In this document: positions 27,804 to 37,682 of the stretch, piece by piece
Layout: each line of letters begins with the position of its first letter
How positions within the stretch are numbered: the first letter of the stretch is position 1
Source: Oceanobacillus sp. CFH 90083
GTDB taxonomy: Bacteria > Bacillota > Bacilli > Bacillales > Amphibacillaceae
Assembly (NCBI RefSeq): GCF_009389585.1
Contig: NZ_VIYG01000003.1
Coordinates: forward strand, 361,436-425,435
Direction of reading: 5' to 3'
DNA length: 64,000 nucleotides
Notes under the pieces: generated by a model
Databases searched by the model: none
What the model was told of the DNA's origin: nothing
The model's input: the letters and a program-made list of their open reading frames with translations, nothing else
Program-made: the position numbers and the translations under genes

Positions 27804-28052
27804 TTAAGATGACTGTGTTTGATTCTGCCCTCCACTATTACCCTGATTCATTGCCTGACCACCGCCAGAAAGCATATCCTGGAATGGCTTTGCAATATCC
27901 TGCATGGTGGAGCTATTCATGGAATTGGAAAGCTTTTGTGACATGTTTTGGAATGATCCATTTTGCATACCCATGCTTATACCATAGGCTGCCGCACCCG
28001 CTAATCCTGCAGCAATTAGTGACGTAGTCATTCCTTTTTTATTATTCATCAT
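27804..28052 (-). CDS. Small membrane-anchored protein (YrzQ/DUF3918-like)
   Basis: 82 residues (or 81 if the second Met is used). A charged N-terminus (MMNNKKGM) precedes one glycine/alanine-rich transmembrane helix (about 9-28). A hydrophilic Gln/Ser/Asn/Met-rich tail ends in GNSGGQNQTQSS. The N-terminal pattern resembles the YrzQ/DUF3918 family of Bacillaceae; the tail is longer than I expect for it. SD is weak (AGGGATGAT). Function unknown. Confidence 0.6.
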   Translation of the reverse strand: MMNNKKGMTTSLIAAGLAGAAAYGISMGMQNGSFQNMSQKLSNSMNSSTMQDIAKPFQDMLSGGGQAMNQGNSGGQNQTQSS

Positions 28053-28357
28053 TAATTATCATCCCTATCCATTTAGAATATGAATCAACAACGATACTTA
28101 GTATGGAACTAAAATTGAAAAATATACGGCGGTTTTGTGATTGTTATGGATATTTTTCTGTGGGGTTGTTTTCATCAAATGGTGGAAGAGAGAAGCGGGT
28201 TCGACTTATAAGGGAGACTGCTTTTTCTGGCAAATAGAGGAGCAGTGAAAATAAACGAATATATGCTGGATTTTATCACATGACTATGCTAATATAATAA
28301 CAGAACATACATTCTTGTTAAGTCATCAAATTCGCACTATGAAAGGACTTGATACGA
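28053..28357. other. Gap with a candidate promoter for the Rpn gene
   Basis: 305 nt without a gene. TGCTAATAT (28287-28295) is an extended -10 element about 60 nt before the downstream TTG start; no strong -35 is visible. Confidence 0.35.
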
Positions 28358-29359
28358 TTGGAGATTCAAAATCCACATGACAAATTCTTCAAAGCAACAT
28401 TTGCTAATGTGGAGGTAGTGAAGGATTTTATTACGCACTTTCTCCCCTCTTCCATTCGCAAAATCATTGATGTAACATCGATTCAACCCCAGAAAGACAG
28501 CTTCATCGATCATGATCTTCAAGAATATTTCTCCGATTTACTATTCCAGACGAAAATTCATAACAAACTAGCCTATATATACCTCCTTTTCGAGCATAAA
28601 AGCTATCATGATTACTATACTTCTCTGCAGTTACTGCGATATATGGTTGAAATTTGGGAAACCAGACGGGATAATGACAAAGAAGATATGTTACCCATTA
28701 TCATGCCAGTTGTCCTGTACCATGGTAAAGAGACCTGGCATGCAGGTACTTCATTCTGTAATCTCCTCGAAGGGTACAAGGATTTCCCGCCAGAAATACA
28801 GAAATATGTGCCTGATTATGAATTCTTTCTATACGATGTATCCGATTATGAGGATAAAGAAGTACAATTGAATGTGTTCCTGCGAATCGTTCTAATGGTA
28901 TTTCGGGACATCCGTAAAAACGATATCCAAGTGGTTCTGGACACTGTTTACCAATCCATCGAGTATCTGCAGCAGGTACAGGACCAGAAAACAGCAACAC
29001 AGTTCCTTGAAACACTGTTTTATTATGTATTCCGTGTCAATCGCCGTCTTACAAAAAAACATTATTATGATATAATTAACCATGCAGGAAATACTTATAA
29101 AGAAGGGAGCGAACTGGCGATGACTTTAGCAGAAATTTTTCGGAATGAAGGCATGGAGGAAGGTCTAAAAAAAGGCAAAGCTGAGGGGAAAGCAGCATTA
29201 GCTAATACTGCAATTCGATTAATCACAAAGTTTGTAGCTCCACTTTCAGAAGATATAAAGAAAAAGATACACAAACAGGAAATAAGTACGTTAGAAACAA
29301 TGATGGAGCATATAGATGAATTGGAGACAATTGAAGACGTCAAACAATACTTGAAATAG
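28358..29359 (+). CDS. Rpn-family recombination-promoting nuclease / putative transposase
   Basis: 333 residues. TTG 28358 was chosen because AAAGGA (28342-28347) is 10 nt upstream; the TTG at 28349 would be too close to it. The N-terminal domain (1-240) carries HDKFFKATFAN and the PD-(D/E)XK-type site with YLLFEHKSY near residue 80, as in the Rpn (PF04754) family. The C-terminus has a Lys/Glu-rich helical segment (EGMEEGLKKGKAEGKAALA). Such nucleases promote RecA-independent recombination in E. coli and are often found as isolated mobile-like genes. No terminal repeats are evident. Confidence 0.85.
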   Translation: MEIQNPHDKFFKATFANVEVVKDFITHFLPSSIRKIIDVTSIQPQKDSFIDHDLQEYFSDLLFQTKIHNKLAYIYLLFEHKSYHDYYTSLQLLRYMVEIWETRRDNDKEDMLPIIMPVVLYHGKETWHAGTSFCNLLEGYKDFPPEIQKYVPDYEFFLYDVSDYEDKEVQLNVFLRIVLMVFRDIRKNDIQVVLDTVYQSIEYLQQVQDQKTATQFLETLFYYVFRVNRRLTKKHYYDIINHAGNTYKEGSELAMTLAEIFRNEGMEEGLKKGKAEGKAALANTAIRLITKFVAPLSEDIKKKIHKQEISTLETMMEHIDELETIEDVKQYLK

Positions 29360-29557
29360 AAAAAACACGGGGGGCCTAATTTCCTGTGTTTAAGGAAATT
29401 CGAGTATTTTTTAATGAGATAATAGCTGGTAAAAAGAAAAAATGACTTGATTAACTTCGATGTGGAGCCGAAATGAATCAAGCCATTTAGCTGTATACTT
29501 AAAATGTTAGCATTTTAAAGTGAGTATCATGTATATATTACAGTACTTTTCAGGCAA

Positions 29558-30427
29558 TTATACAAAAGGTTTCACCAATTTCCCTTCACTGCCAACCATT
29601 TTTATCTTAGAAACCACCATTTCAATCGCCGCATCTTTAGCTTTTTGTAAATATTGTCTTGGATCTAATTGGTCAGGATACTCCTTGAAATGATCGGCAA
29701 TTGCCTGTGAATAAGCATTTTTTAACTCTGTAGAAACATTTACTTTCGCCATTCCAAGCGAGACACATTTACGAACGTCCTTATCAGGTACAGCGGACCC
29801 GCCATGTAATACAAGCGGAACATCGACAAGCCCGGCAATTTTTTGAATGCGATCGAAATCAATGTCTGGGTCACCTTTATAGATTCCATGCGCTGTACCG
29901 ATAGCCGGAGCGAGTGTAGGTACCCCTGTTTGTTCTACGAAAGCAACGCATTCCTCAGGTATTGCTTTCTGAGCATCTTTCTCGTCTACAACGATATCAT
30001 CTTCTACACCGCCTACTTTTCCAAGCTCTGCTTCTATGTTAACCCCCAATGAGTTTGCTAAATCAACAACTTCTTTCGTTCTTGCTATGTTTTCTTCAAA
30101 TGGATGCATAGAAGCATCAATCATAACAGAAGTATAGCCTGCGCGGACACATTGTTTGATCAGCTCATAATCTGTGCAATGATCAAGATGTAGGCCGATT
30201 GGCACTTCATAATAATCAGATGCTGCATTTGCAACTTCCACAATATTTTTTGCGCCTAATGATTTCACCGTTCCCATCGTTGTTTGCAAAATAACAGGTG
30301 AATGTAACCGGGCTGCTCCTTCCACCACCCAAAAGATACTGTCAAAAGAATGGACGTTAAATGCGACAATACCATAACCGTCTTTTTTGGCTTGATTTAG
30401 CATTGGTGTCGTAGAGTATAAAGTCAT
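29558..30427 (-). CDS. gatY: Class II ketose-bisphosphate aldolase (tagatose-1,6-bisphosphate aldolase-like)
   Basis: 289 residues. Zinc-dependent aldolase motifs: IGLHLDHCTD (catalytic Asp and zinc His near 80-88), EAELGKVGG near 133, GTAHGIYKG near 178 and VLHGGSAVPD near 207. FbaA and GatY/KbaY cannot be separated by sequence alone, but the adjacent fragments of a tagatose-6-phosphate kinase-like gene and a galactitol-1-phosphate dehydrogenase-like gene favour tagatose 1,6-bisphosphate as substrate. The gene looks intact, with a normal length and an AAGGAGAGA SD, although its partners are broken. Confidence 0.85.
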   Translation of the reverse strand: MTLYSTTPMLNQAKKDGYGIVAFNVHSFDSIFWVVEGAARLHSPVILQTTMGTVKSLGAKNIVEVANAASDYYEVPIGLHLDHCTDYELIKQCVRAGYTSVMIDASMHPFEENIARTKEVVDLANSLGVNIEAELGKVGGVEDDIVVDEKDAQKAIPEECVAFVEQTGVPTLAPAIGTAHGIYKGDPDIDFDRIQKIAGLVDVPLVLHGGSAVPDKDVRKCVSLGMAKVNVSTELKNAYSQAIADHFKEYPDQLDPRQYLQKAKDAAIEMVVSKIKMVGSEGKLVKPFV

Positions 30428-30448
30428 TGAAATCTCTCCTTATTATTT

Positions 30449-30950
30449 TTATAGTTCTTCCAATGTAATCTGTTCTTTTATTTCATTTACATCGTTCATA
30501 TCAATATGCGGGTACCAATATAAGCAGTTCGAAGCAGCAAAACTGCTTGCCTCAATTAAAGCGGTTTTGATTTCTTTATTCGATTGAAGCGCTTCTAACA
30601 ATTTTCCAAGAAAAATATCTCCGGAAGCTGTTGCATTTTTTGCTGTTATTTTTGGCAAGGTAATGCGATAGCATTTTCCGTGAATTTTTGCAATGGAACC
30701 ATCACCACCTAAGGTAATAATGATATTTTTCAGCGTTGTATCATTCTTTAAAAGGGTAATGATTCCTTCTGTTGTATCTGCTGTTTTATCTTTTAACTCT
30801 AAATATTCGGATTCATTTACTTTTAATAACCATGGATTCGCTTCGATACTTTTGGATAAAGTTTCGCCGCTGCTGTCTATCACGCATTTTGCTCCTTTTG
30901 CCTGTAAAGAAATAATTAAATCACGGTAGAAATTTGGTTCCCGGGAGCAG
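30449..30950 (-). pseudogene. PfkB-family kinase (tagatose-6-phosphate kinase/1-PFK type), N-terminus lost
   Basis: About 165 C-terminal residues of a PfkB kinase. REPNFYRDLI and CVIDSSGETLSKSI match the middle of LacC/FruK proteins, IITLGGDGSI is the nucleotide region, and ITAKNATASGDIFLGKLLEAL carries the C-terminal signature with catalytic Asp in the GD position. The expected GAGD is altered to ATASGD. The first ~135 residues, with the sugar-binding GG motif, are missing. The ORF continues to 30985, but its first ~12 codons are antisense of the adjoining dehydrogenase fragment. The breakpoint lies near 30925-30950, 22 nt from the aldolase gene with which it was probably an operon. Confidence 0.75.
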
Positions 30951-31649
30951 GGAGCAATGGCTGAATATGTTGCTGTAAATGCCAAAAATATTCTGCCTTT
31001 ACCGGATGAGATTACAGATCAGGAAGCAGCATTGATTGAGCCATTAACCGTTGCTATCCATGGGATTGAAAAAGTTGATATCCACGCTGGAGCAAGGGTG
31101 GTTGTTTTTGGAGTAGGAACAATTGGGATGATGTCACTGCTTGCATTGCGGGCAAAAGGAGCAGGAGAAATCACAGTTATTGATATCGACAATACGAAGC
31201 TGGAAATGGCGAAAGAATTAGGTGCGGCAGTAACTGTGAATTCATTGTCTGTTGATTTGGATGATTACTTTAAACAAAATCAAAGACCGGAAATCGTGGT
31301 AGAAACAGCTGGTGTTCCACAGACACAGATTCAGTCACTGAGTGTAGTGGAGAAGCTTGGTCAAGTAGTATATGTTGGCACAGCAAAGAAAGAGATTACT
31401 TTTCCAGCAGATGTGTTTGAAAGAATTCTAAGAGCAGAATTAAAAGTATACGGTTCCTGGATGTCCTATTCCGCTCCATTTCCGGGGTTTGAATGGACTG
31501 CGGCTTTGCAATATATGAAGGATGGGAAAATTGATGTAAAGCCATTAATTCATGAAGTAAATCCATTAGAAGTCAAAGAAGAACCTTTTCAAAAAATGAT
31601 TGATCCGGATAATCATTCGATTAAATTTTTATATGATGTAAGACAGTAG
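30925..31649 (+). pseudogene. Zinc-type polyol dehydrogenase (galactitol-1-phosphate 5-dehydrogenase-like), N-terminus lost
   Basis: The readable frame enters at GSREQGAMAEYVAV and runs to 31649. It covers the NAD-binding domain (VVVFGVGTIGMMSLLALRA near 31090-31150) and the C-terminus of a medium-chain dehydrogenase, about 235 of the usual ~345 residues. The N-terminal catalytic domain with the zinc-binding Cys/His residues is gone. The first ATG (30957) has GGGAGCAGGGAGC upstream, so a truncated product could be translated, but it cannot be a normal enzyme. The fragment abuts the truncated PfkB gene head to head. Confidence 0.75.
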
Positions 31650-31659
31650 TGATAAGAGA

Positions 31660-31703
31660 AACCTTGAAGGGAGCAGTTTAGTTACGACCTTCCGGGTTTT
31701 TTG
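31660..31703 (+). terminator. Imperfect terminator after the dehydrogenase fragment
   Basis: AACCttGAAGG (31660-31670) pairs with CCTTCcgGGTT (31688-31698), with a 2-nt internal mismatch, followed by TTTTT. Confidence 0.5.
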
Positions 31704-31817
31704 TTGTACTTTGACCGGAATGTATTGTTGTATAAGAAAGCTAAGTTCAATTTCAAAATTCATCAATTGCGATAGTAAAATGTTCTTGATATATTATAAA
31801 AAAGGAGTTGAATCAAA

Positions 31818-31943
31818 ATGGCAGTTAAAATGCGAAATGCTCCAACAGCTAAAGGCGAAGACACAAAAAGATTTATTGAGAAAACCATCAGGAATAAAGC
31901 AAAAAAATTAGCAGAAGCTGATAAAAATAAAAAATGTAAATAA
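31818..31943 (+). CDS. Very small lysine-rich protein
   Basis: 41 residues, below usual ORF cut-offs. ATG 31818 is preceded by AAAAAAGGAG with good spacing, and the gene is closed by a terminator (31959-31998). The protein is strongly basic: it starts MAVKMRNAPTAKGEDTKRF and has a Lys-rich helical C-terminus (NKAKKLAEADKNKKCK). No signal or membrane segment. I do not recognise the family; nucleic-acid or ribosome binding is only a guess from charge. Confidence 0.6.
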   Translation: MAVKMRNAPTAKGEDTKRFIEKTIRNKAKKLAEADKNKKCK

Positions 31944-31958
31944 AGAGAATACAACCAT

Positions 31959-31998
31959 GAACCTTCCTATTGCACAGTAAATCCACATAGGTTCTTTT
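31959..31998 (+). terminator. Terminator after the 41-residue gene
   Basis: GAACCT (31959-31964) pairs with AGGTTC (31989-31994), followed by TTTT. The stem is short, with extra pairing inside the loop. Confidence 0.55.
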
Positions 31999-32021
31999 AA
32001 TTGAATTATTTAATCCAATGT

Positions 32022-32058
32022 AAAAAAACGGACTGTGCTTCATCAGCCCGTTTTTATT
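32022..32058 (-). terminator. Terminator of the gal operon
   Basis: AAAAACGG (32024-32031) pairs with CCGTTTTT (32048-32055). On the minus strand the hairpin ends in a run of seven T, 13 nt after the galT stop. Confidence 0.85.
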
Positions 32059-32070
32059 TTAGTAAATCCA

Positions 32071-33549
32071 TCACTTATTCAATGCATCAATAAATCTTTC
32101 AAACGCAGCTTTTTCTTTAAATACCCCGGCATCTTCCAGCACTCGCTTGAATTTCAAGCCGAGTTCTTGCTGCAATACACCCTCTGCCTGCTCTTCACTG
32201 GAAATATTTCCATATTTATTTTTTATATGATTCGTCCATTCCTGATGATAGTCAGCGATATTACTCGGCTTTCCGCATAAATCCTTTCTGATCTCATGCA
32301 ATTCATCCTTTAATCTTGCTGGCAGAACAGCAAGACCCATTACTTCGATCAGCCCGATATTTTCTTTTTTGATATGATGAACATCTGCATGAGGATGGAA
32401 AATCCCTAGCGGATATTCACTGGATGTGCGGTTGTTGCGTAATACCAGGTCCAGTTCATAGCTGCCTTCACGCATTCTGGCAATCGGTGTAATGGTATTA
32501 TGCGGTGTAGCGCCAGAAAATGCTTGTACCTCTGCTTGTTCATCAGAATAGCCTTTCCATGTTTGCAAAATATGATCAGCAGCATCAAGTAGGGATTGTT
32601 TATCCTCACTCTGCAATCGAATCACTGATAAAGGCCATTTTAAAACGGCAGCTGAGACATTATCGAAGTCTCGAATAGAAAGTGAAAAAGCATTCTCTGC
32701 CTTGGTCATCGCAAATTCATAATTTCCAGCCTGATAATGATCATGACTTAAAATAGAGCCGCCGACAATTGGTAAATCCGCATTGGAACCAATAAAATAA
32801 TGTGGAAACTTTTCAGTAAATGTAACCAGACGTTCAAAGGCTTGCTTATCAATTTTCATATCACGATGTACCTCTGCAAGTAAAATACTATGCTCGTTGT
32901 AATAAACATAGGGTGAATACTGAAAATACCAGGTTTCATTTACTAAAGGAACTTTGATTACACGGTGATTTGCTCTTGCCGGGTAACCAGTTCGTCCTGC
33001 ATATCCCTCATTTTCAACACATAAGAGACATTTAGGGTAGGAAATCGTCTGCTTGAGCGCTCTTTCCCTTTTGATTTGCTCCGGATCTTTTTCAGGCTTA
33101 GACAGATTAATGGTAATATCGAGGTTACCGTAGTTTGTTTCTGCTTGAAAATGAATATTTTTACTGATGCGATTCATTTGGATATAATTATTATTTTGGC
33201 TTAAGGCATAGAAATAATCGGTCGCTGCTTTTGGTGATTCGGCATATTTTTCATTAAAAATAGCATTCACAACAGAGGGGCGGGCAACAAAGCAATTCAT
33301 TACATTAGCTGCTAGTATTTCTTTCGCATCAAAAACATTCTCAATAATGTGATTTTCTACCGCATAATCCACTATTTTATCCACTAGATTAGGGATGGAA
33401 TCTATTGTCGGCTCCAATGTCTGTTCTGGAAAGTCCTCTATTCTTAATAAAGCCATAACTTGATTTCGCGCATAAATTTGATCGGATGCTTCGATTAAAT
33501 TTTTCTCCATTGCTTTGTCGATTAACCCCTGGATGTCATGATAAATCAT
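32071..33549 (-). CDS. galT: UDP-glucose-hexose-1-phosphate uridylyltransferase
   Basis: 492 residues of the Firmicute-type (class II) GalT: UDP-glucose + galactose 1-phosphate to UDP-galactose + glucose 1-phosphate in the Leloir pathway. The start at 33549 is supported by CAGGAGGTG and an ATGA overlap with the galE stop; a longer ORF to 33600 lies inside galE. Recognisable blocks are [35 protein letters not shown] (active-site-like His cluster near residue 285) and [12 protein letters not shown]. Length is typical. Last gene of the unit. Confidence 0.93.
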   Translation of the reverse strand: MIYHDIQGLIDKAMEKNLIEASDQIYARNQVMALLRIEDFPEQTLEPTIDSIPNLVDKIVDYAVENHIIENVFDAKEILAANVMNCFVARPSVVNAIFNEKYAESPKAATDYFYALSQNNNYIQMNRISKNIHFQAETNYGNLDITINLSKPEKDPEQIKRERALKQTISYPKCLLCVENEGYAGRTGYPARANHRVIKVPLVNETWYFQYSPYVYYNEHSILLAEVHRDMKIDKQAFERLVTFTEKFPHYFIGSNADLPIVGGSILSHDHYQAGNYEFAMTKAENAFSLSIRDFDNVSAAVLKWPLSVIRLQSEDKQSLLDAADHILQTWKGYSDEQAEVQAFSGATPHNTITPIARMREGSYELDLVLRNNRTSSEYPLGIFHPHADVHHIKKENIGLIEVMGLAVLPARLKDELHEIRKDLCGKPSNIADYHQEWTNHIKNKYGNISSEEQAEGVLQQELGLKFKRVLEDAGVFKEKAAFERFIDALNK

Positions 33550-34547
33550 TTTAAAACACCTCCTGAATAACCGTTTGGATTGTTGGAGTGCCAATTCCAT
33601 GCGTCCGCTATAATTTTCTCAATCGAGGTGCGGGAAGGCTGCCAGCGCAATATTTCTTTTGCTTTTTCAGAACTGGCAATAAGAATACTCGGATCTCCGG
33701 CACGCCGGCTGCTGATTTGAGAAGGAATTGCTTTTCCGGTCACTTTACGGGCTGCTTCGATCATTTCCTTCACAGAAAACCCTTGATTACTTCCTAGATT
33801 GAAAATATCGCTTTGTCCATTTTCTTTTAAATAGTCTAATGCCAGAAGGTGAGCCTGGATGAGATCCTCCACATGAATATAATCTCGTATGCAGGTACCA
33901 TCCGGTGTATCATAGTCGTCTCCAAATATAGTGATTACTTCGCGTTGGTCGAGAGCTGTCTCTAAAATAATTGGTATCAGGTGCGTCTCTGGAGAGTGAT
34001 CTTCGCCAATTTCAGCTGATTCTCTTGCTCCGGCGACATTAAAATAGCGTAAGGAAACATAACGGATACCATGTGCGTATTCCGTCCACTTCATTAACTT
34101 TTCCATCGTCAGTTTAGTTTCTCCATAGGCATTAGTCGGATTTACCTCTAATTTTTCCGTGATCGGAATGGTTTCCGGTTCTCCATACGTCGCTGCCGTA
34201 GAAGAAAATACGATTTTATTTACTTCAAATTCTACCATGACCTTGAGTAACACCTGTGTGCCATAAACGTTGTTATCAAAGTATTTAAGCGGATTTTCCA
34301 TCGATTCTCCAACAAGTGAATTTGCCGCAAAATGAACCACTGCATCAATCGATTCATTTGCAAAAACGTTTCGTAAAAAGTCAATATGCTGGATATCCCC
34401 CTGGTAGAAAGAAGCATCAGGGTGAATTGCTTCTCTATGACCTGTTTCCAAATTATCAACAACGACGACATGCTCTCCGCAGTCAATTAATTGATATACT
34501 GCATGGGAGCCTATATAACCCGCTCCACCTAACACTAAAATGCTCAT
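33546..34547 (-). CDS. galE: UDP-glucose 4-epimerase
   Basis: 333 residues, extended short-chain dehydrogenase. The NAD site [10 protein letters not shown] lies at residues 7-16, the catalytic region FSSTAATYG near 118-126, and YGETK (Tyr/Lys pair) near 147. It interconverts UDP-galactose and UDP-glucose. It overlaps both galK (4 nt) and galT (4 nt), so the three Leloir genes are translationally coupled. Confidence 0.95.
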   Translation of the reverse strand: MSILVLGGAGYIGSHAVYQLIDCGEHVVVVDNLETGHREAIHPDASFYQGDIQHIDFLRNVFANESIDAVVHFAANSLVGESMENPLKYFDNNVYGTQVLLKVMVEFEVNKIVFSSTAATYGEPETIPITEKLEVNPTNAYGETKLTMEKLMKWTEYAHGIRYVSLRYFNVAGARESAEIGEDHSPETHLIPIILETALDQREVITIFGDDYDTPDGTCIRDYIHVEDLIQAHLLALDYLKENGQSDIFNLGSNQGFSVKEMIEAARKVTGKAIPSQISSRRAGDPSILIASSEKAKEILRWQPSRTSIEKIIADAWNWHSNNPNGYSGGVLK

Positions 34548-35722
34548 TTGATAGCTCCCTCCGTTATTTCTTTTGCACCATCAGCAATTGAAGCAGTATA
34601 AAATGTTGGTTCATAGCCAATGTTATCTTGGTATTTCTTCTTTAGATTTTTCTTAAAAGCAGTTACTGCATCCTGATGGACAATCGCTATTGCACATCCC
34701 CCAAACCCGGCGCCAGTCATGCGTGCACCAAGGACACCCTCCTGTTGCCAGGCTGTTTCTGCAATGGTATCTAATTCAATCCCGGTGACTTCATAATCAG
34801 ACTGAAGGGAAAGGTGAGATGCATTCATTAATTGACCAAAAGCCTTTAAATCATTATTACGCAGTTCTTCCAGTGCTTCTAATGTCCGTGCATTTTCGTA
34901 TACAACATGTTTTGCGCGTTTTTGGTTTGTTGGATCTGTAATAAGATGCTTCCATTTTTCAAATTGTTCTATCGATAATTCACCAAGACTATGAATGGAG
35001 AGCTCCTTTTGAAAGTCTGCGAGCGCCTGTTGGCATTGCTGGAAACGTTCATTATATTTCGATGTTGTTAATGAACGCTGTTTATTCGTATTAATAATGA
35101 CAATCTCGTAATCTTGCAATTCAAGCGGTGCATAGTCATATACAAGTGTTTGGCAGTTCAATAGAATAGCATGGTTTTCTTTCCCCATCCCCACAGCAAA
35201 CTGGTCCATTATCCCGCTGTTTAGACCCATGTACTTATTTTCTACTTTTTGACCAATTTGAATCAATTGAAGACGGTCTATTTTTAAATCAAAGATACCC
35301 TCCAATAAAACACCAGTTACTAATTCTAAGGAAGCGGATGAAGAAAGACCTGCACCGTTCGGGATATTACCATAAAATAAAATATCTGCTCCGAATCCAA
35401 TAGGGTAGCCCTCCTGCTCGATATATTGAATCATTCCCTTTGGGTAGTTTGCCCAGCCATGCACCGTTTGATAAGACAGGTTATTCAGATCACATTCTAC
35501 TATTCCGCTCTCAGGAGCGTTTAAAGAGTAGAAACGGAATGTTCGATCACTTCTTTTTCGCCCGAGTGCGTATGTTCCAAATGAGATAGAAGCGGGGAAG
35601 ACATAACCGCCGTTATAATCCGTGTGTTCACCGATAAGGTTAATCCGTCCGGGAGCGAAAAAGTACTGAGGTGAAGCTGTCGTATGAAAGATGCTTTGAA
35701 ATTCCTGTGTTAAATTTGTCAT
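34544..35722 (-). CDS. galK: Galactokinase
   Basis: 392 residues, GHMP kinase. The galactokinase signature [19 protein letters not shown] is at about 26-44, the ATP loop [14 protein letters not shown] near 120 and the C-terminal [11 protein letters not shown] near 340. It phosphorylates galactose released by the alpha-galactosidase encoded at 40453-41751. SD AGGAGGTAC. First of the galK-galE-galT coupled set, 199 nt downstream of the ABC permease genes, with a hairpin between. Confidence 0.95.
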   Translation of the reverse strand: MTNLTQEFQSIFHTTASPQYFFAPGRINLIGEHTDYNGGYVFPASISFGTYALGRKRSDRTFRFYSLNAPESGIVECDLNNLSYQTVHGWANYPKGMIQYIEQEGYPIGFGADILFYGNIPNGAGLSSSASLELVTGVLLEGIFDLKIDRLQLIQIGQKVENKYMGLNSGIMDQFAVGMGKENHAILLNCQTLVYDYAPLELQDYEIVIINTNKQRSLTTSKYNERFQQCQQALADFQKELSIHSLGELSIEQFEKWKHLITDPTNQKRAKHVVYENARTLEALEELRNNDLKAFGQLMNASHLSLQSDYEVTGIELDTIAETAWQQEGVLGARMTGAGFGGCAIAIVHQDAVTAFKKNLKKKYQDNIGYEPTFYTASIADGAKEITEGAIK

Positions 35723-35883
35723 AAGTACCTCCTGATTTCAATTAAATGATTAAATGCATTCATGAAATGTCACTTTCTGTTTATCCAGCAATTTCCTTCC
35801 CTAAAAAATATTTTATAAAGAGGGGAAAGCAGGTGATGTATTCAAATTATAATGAAATGTAAACAAATGTTTGTCCTGAAGAA

Positions 35884-35917
35884 AGCTTCTTACGATACAA
35901 ATTTACCGTAAGAAGCT
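35884..35917 (-). terminator. Hairpin after the alpha-galactoside ABC genes
   Basis: AGCTTCTTACG (35884-35894) pairs perfectly with CGTAAGAAGCT (35907-35917). It lies just after the permease stop on the minus strand, with a T-rich tail. Probably partial termination before galK. Confidence 0.7.
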
Positions 35918-35921
35918 CTGC

Positions 35922-36752
35922 TTATTCTTTTACAGATCCCGCAGCAAGCCCTTGTACAAAGTGTTTTTGCAGAAGGAGGAATAGGATTGCCATTGGTAAT
36001 GTGGCAATAATTGCAGCAGCTGCAACTAAGTTTAAATTATTTGCATTTTCTCCAAAGAACCTTGATAAAGCAACTGTCATGGTTTGTACGGATTCATCTT
36101 GAAGGAAGAAAATCGCAAATTGATAGTCATTCCAAATATATACACAAGCAATAATTAAAATCGAAGCAGTAATCGGCTTTAATAACGGAAACACAATTTG
36201 AAAGAAAATCCGAAGTGTTCCTGCTCCATCAATTCTCGCCGCTTCCTCTAATGACTTTGGAATGGTAGATCGGATAAATCCGGCATATAAAAAGATGGTT
36301 AAGGGCAGATAAGAAGCAACATTATTAAATATCGCAACCTGATACGTATTCATTAAGCCCATGTTTACCACTAATTGATATAATGGCACCAGCGCAGCCA
36401 GAGGTGGTACGACCATAATAGCGATAAAGAACATATACATAAACCGATTCAGCTTTGTTTGCCTGCGTGCCAATGGATAAGCAGCTAAAGAACCGATAAT
36501 AATAAGTAATGCTGCCGCAAAAAACGTGATTATGCCTGTATTTAACAGAGCATTACCTAAATTTGCCGCTTCCCAGGCTTCGCTAAAGTTGGCCCAGCTA
36601 ATCTCTAATGGGAAAACCCATTTAGAACTAAAATCACTCTTTGTTTTCAATGCAGTTGTAATCAAAACATAAAAAGGAAGAAAATGAAGCACTGTAATCA
36701 ATAAAGCGAATGTGGACAATGCTATCTTTTTTCTGCTTGATGTATAATCCAT
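35922..36752 (-). CDS. ABC sugar permease (MsmG-like)
   Basis: 276 residues, six membrane segments; EAA loop EEAARIDGAGTLRIFFQIVFP near residue 170. CUT1 family second permease, ending in GLAAGSVKE as is common for this group. It shares one base (36752) with the upstream permease stop. With its partner it would import raffinose-family alpha-galactosides or melibiose; the substrate comes from the linked alpha-galactosidase and gal genes. Confidence 0.88.
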   Translation of the reverse strand: MDYTSSRKKIALSTFALLITVLHFLPFYVLITTALKTKSDFSSKWVFPLEISWANFSEAWEAANLGNALLNTGIITFFAAALLIIIGSLAAYPLARRQTKLNRFMYMFFIAIMVVPPLAALVPLYQLVVNMGLMNTYQVAIFNNVASYLPLTIFLYAGFIRSTIPKSLEEAARIDGAGTLRIFFQIVFPLLKPITASILIIACVYIWNDYQFAIFFLQDESVQTMTVALSRFFGENANNLNLVAAAAIIATLPMAILFLLLQKHFVQGLAAGSVKE

Positions 36753-37648
36753 TATGCTTCAACCTCCTTACGACGGAAATAGATTAATGCGGATAAACTC
36801 AGGATGAGAATAATGATCATCATTAATACACCCTGGGTAGCGGCATAGCCTGCATCTTCTCTTGCAAAATATAAATCGTACATAAAAGTAGACATAGATT
36901 GAGAGGAATTACCAGGTCCACCGCCAGTTAATGAAATGATGACGTCAAATAGTTTTAAACCACCGATAATATTAATCACCATATTAATGGTGATAGACGG
37001 CATCAATAATGGAAATGTAATATTTTTAAACTTCTGGAATGAAGAAGCTCCATCAATTTCTGCTGCTTCATAAAAATCTCTTGATACACTTTGCAGCCCA
37101 GCCAGGTAAATAATCATTGCAATACCTACGAATTGGAAAGTGTTAACGAAAACAATAATCCATATGTTTATGTCAATATTTCCTAACACATTGATTCTTT
37201 CCAAGCCCAATGCGATCAGAACATCGTTTAAAGCCCCACCTTGATAGGAGAAGAAGAAATACCATATATAACCCATAATTAAAGGGCTGATAATAACTGG
37301 TAAATAAACAATGGTTCGTGTCAGAGCTTTAAAATGAATGCTTTGATTTAATAATAGAGCGTAGGCAAGTCCAAGAATATTTTGGAAAATGGTACTGCCA
37401 ATGCCATATATTAATGTATTACGGACAACCGTCCATGTATCCGGATCTGTGAACATTCTTATATATTGTCTGAATCCGATATAATCAAAGGTTTGTGAAA
37501 ACCCGTTCCAGTTTGTAAATGAAATACGAATCCCGTTTAAAAATGGATATACAATAAAAAAGACAACAAACAGGAGGGCTGGTAAATACATCCACCAAAG
37601 GGATGAATTTTGTTTCGTTTTTCCTATTTTCTTCGTGCTTACCGCCAT
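36752..37648 (-). CDS. ABC sugar permease (MsmF-like)
   Basis: 298 residues, six membrane segments, EAA loop [20 protein letters not shown] near residue 195 and the [10 protein letters not shown] segment typical of CUT1 first permeases. Located between the binding protein (34 nt upstream) and the second permease. No ATPase gene is present in the cluster, so an ATPase from elsewhere must drive it. Confidence 0.88.
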   Translation of the reverse strand: MAVSTKKIGKTKQNSSLWWMYLPALLFVVFFIVYPFLNGIRISFTNWNGFSQTFDYIGFRQYIRMFTDPDTWTVVRNTLIYGIGSTIFQNILGLAYALLLNQSIHFKALTRTIVYLPVIISPLIMGYIWYFFFSYQGGALNDVLIALGLERINVLGNIDINIWIIVFVNTFQFVGIAMIIYLAGLQSVSRDFYEAAEIDGASSFQKFKNITFPLLMPSITINMVINIIGGLKLFDVIISLTGGGPGNSSQSMSTFMYDLYFAREDAGYAATQGVLMMIIILILSLSALIYFRRKEVEA

Positions 37649-37682
37649 TTATATTCAACTCCTATAGAAACGAAATTTTAAT

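Noticed and set aside
28358..29359. Insertion sequence around the Rpn gene
   Set aside because: No terminal inverted repeats or target duplications could be found around it.
30957..31649. Treating the dehydrogenase frame as an intact gene
   Set aside because: It lacks the whole N-terminal zinc-binding catalytic domain, and homology continues upstream of the first ATG into the breakpoint.
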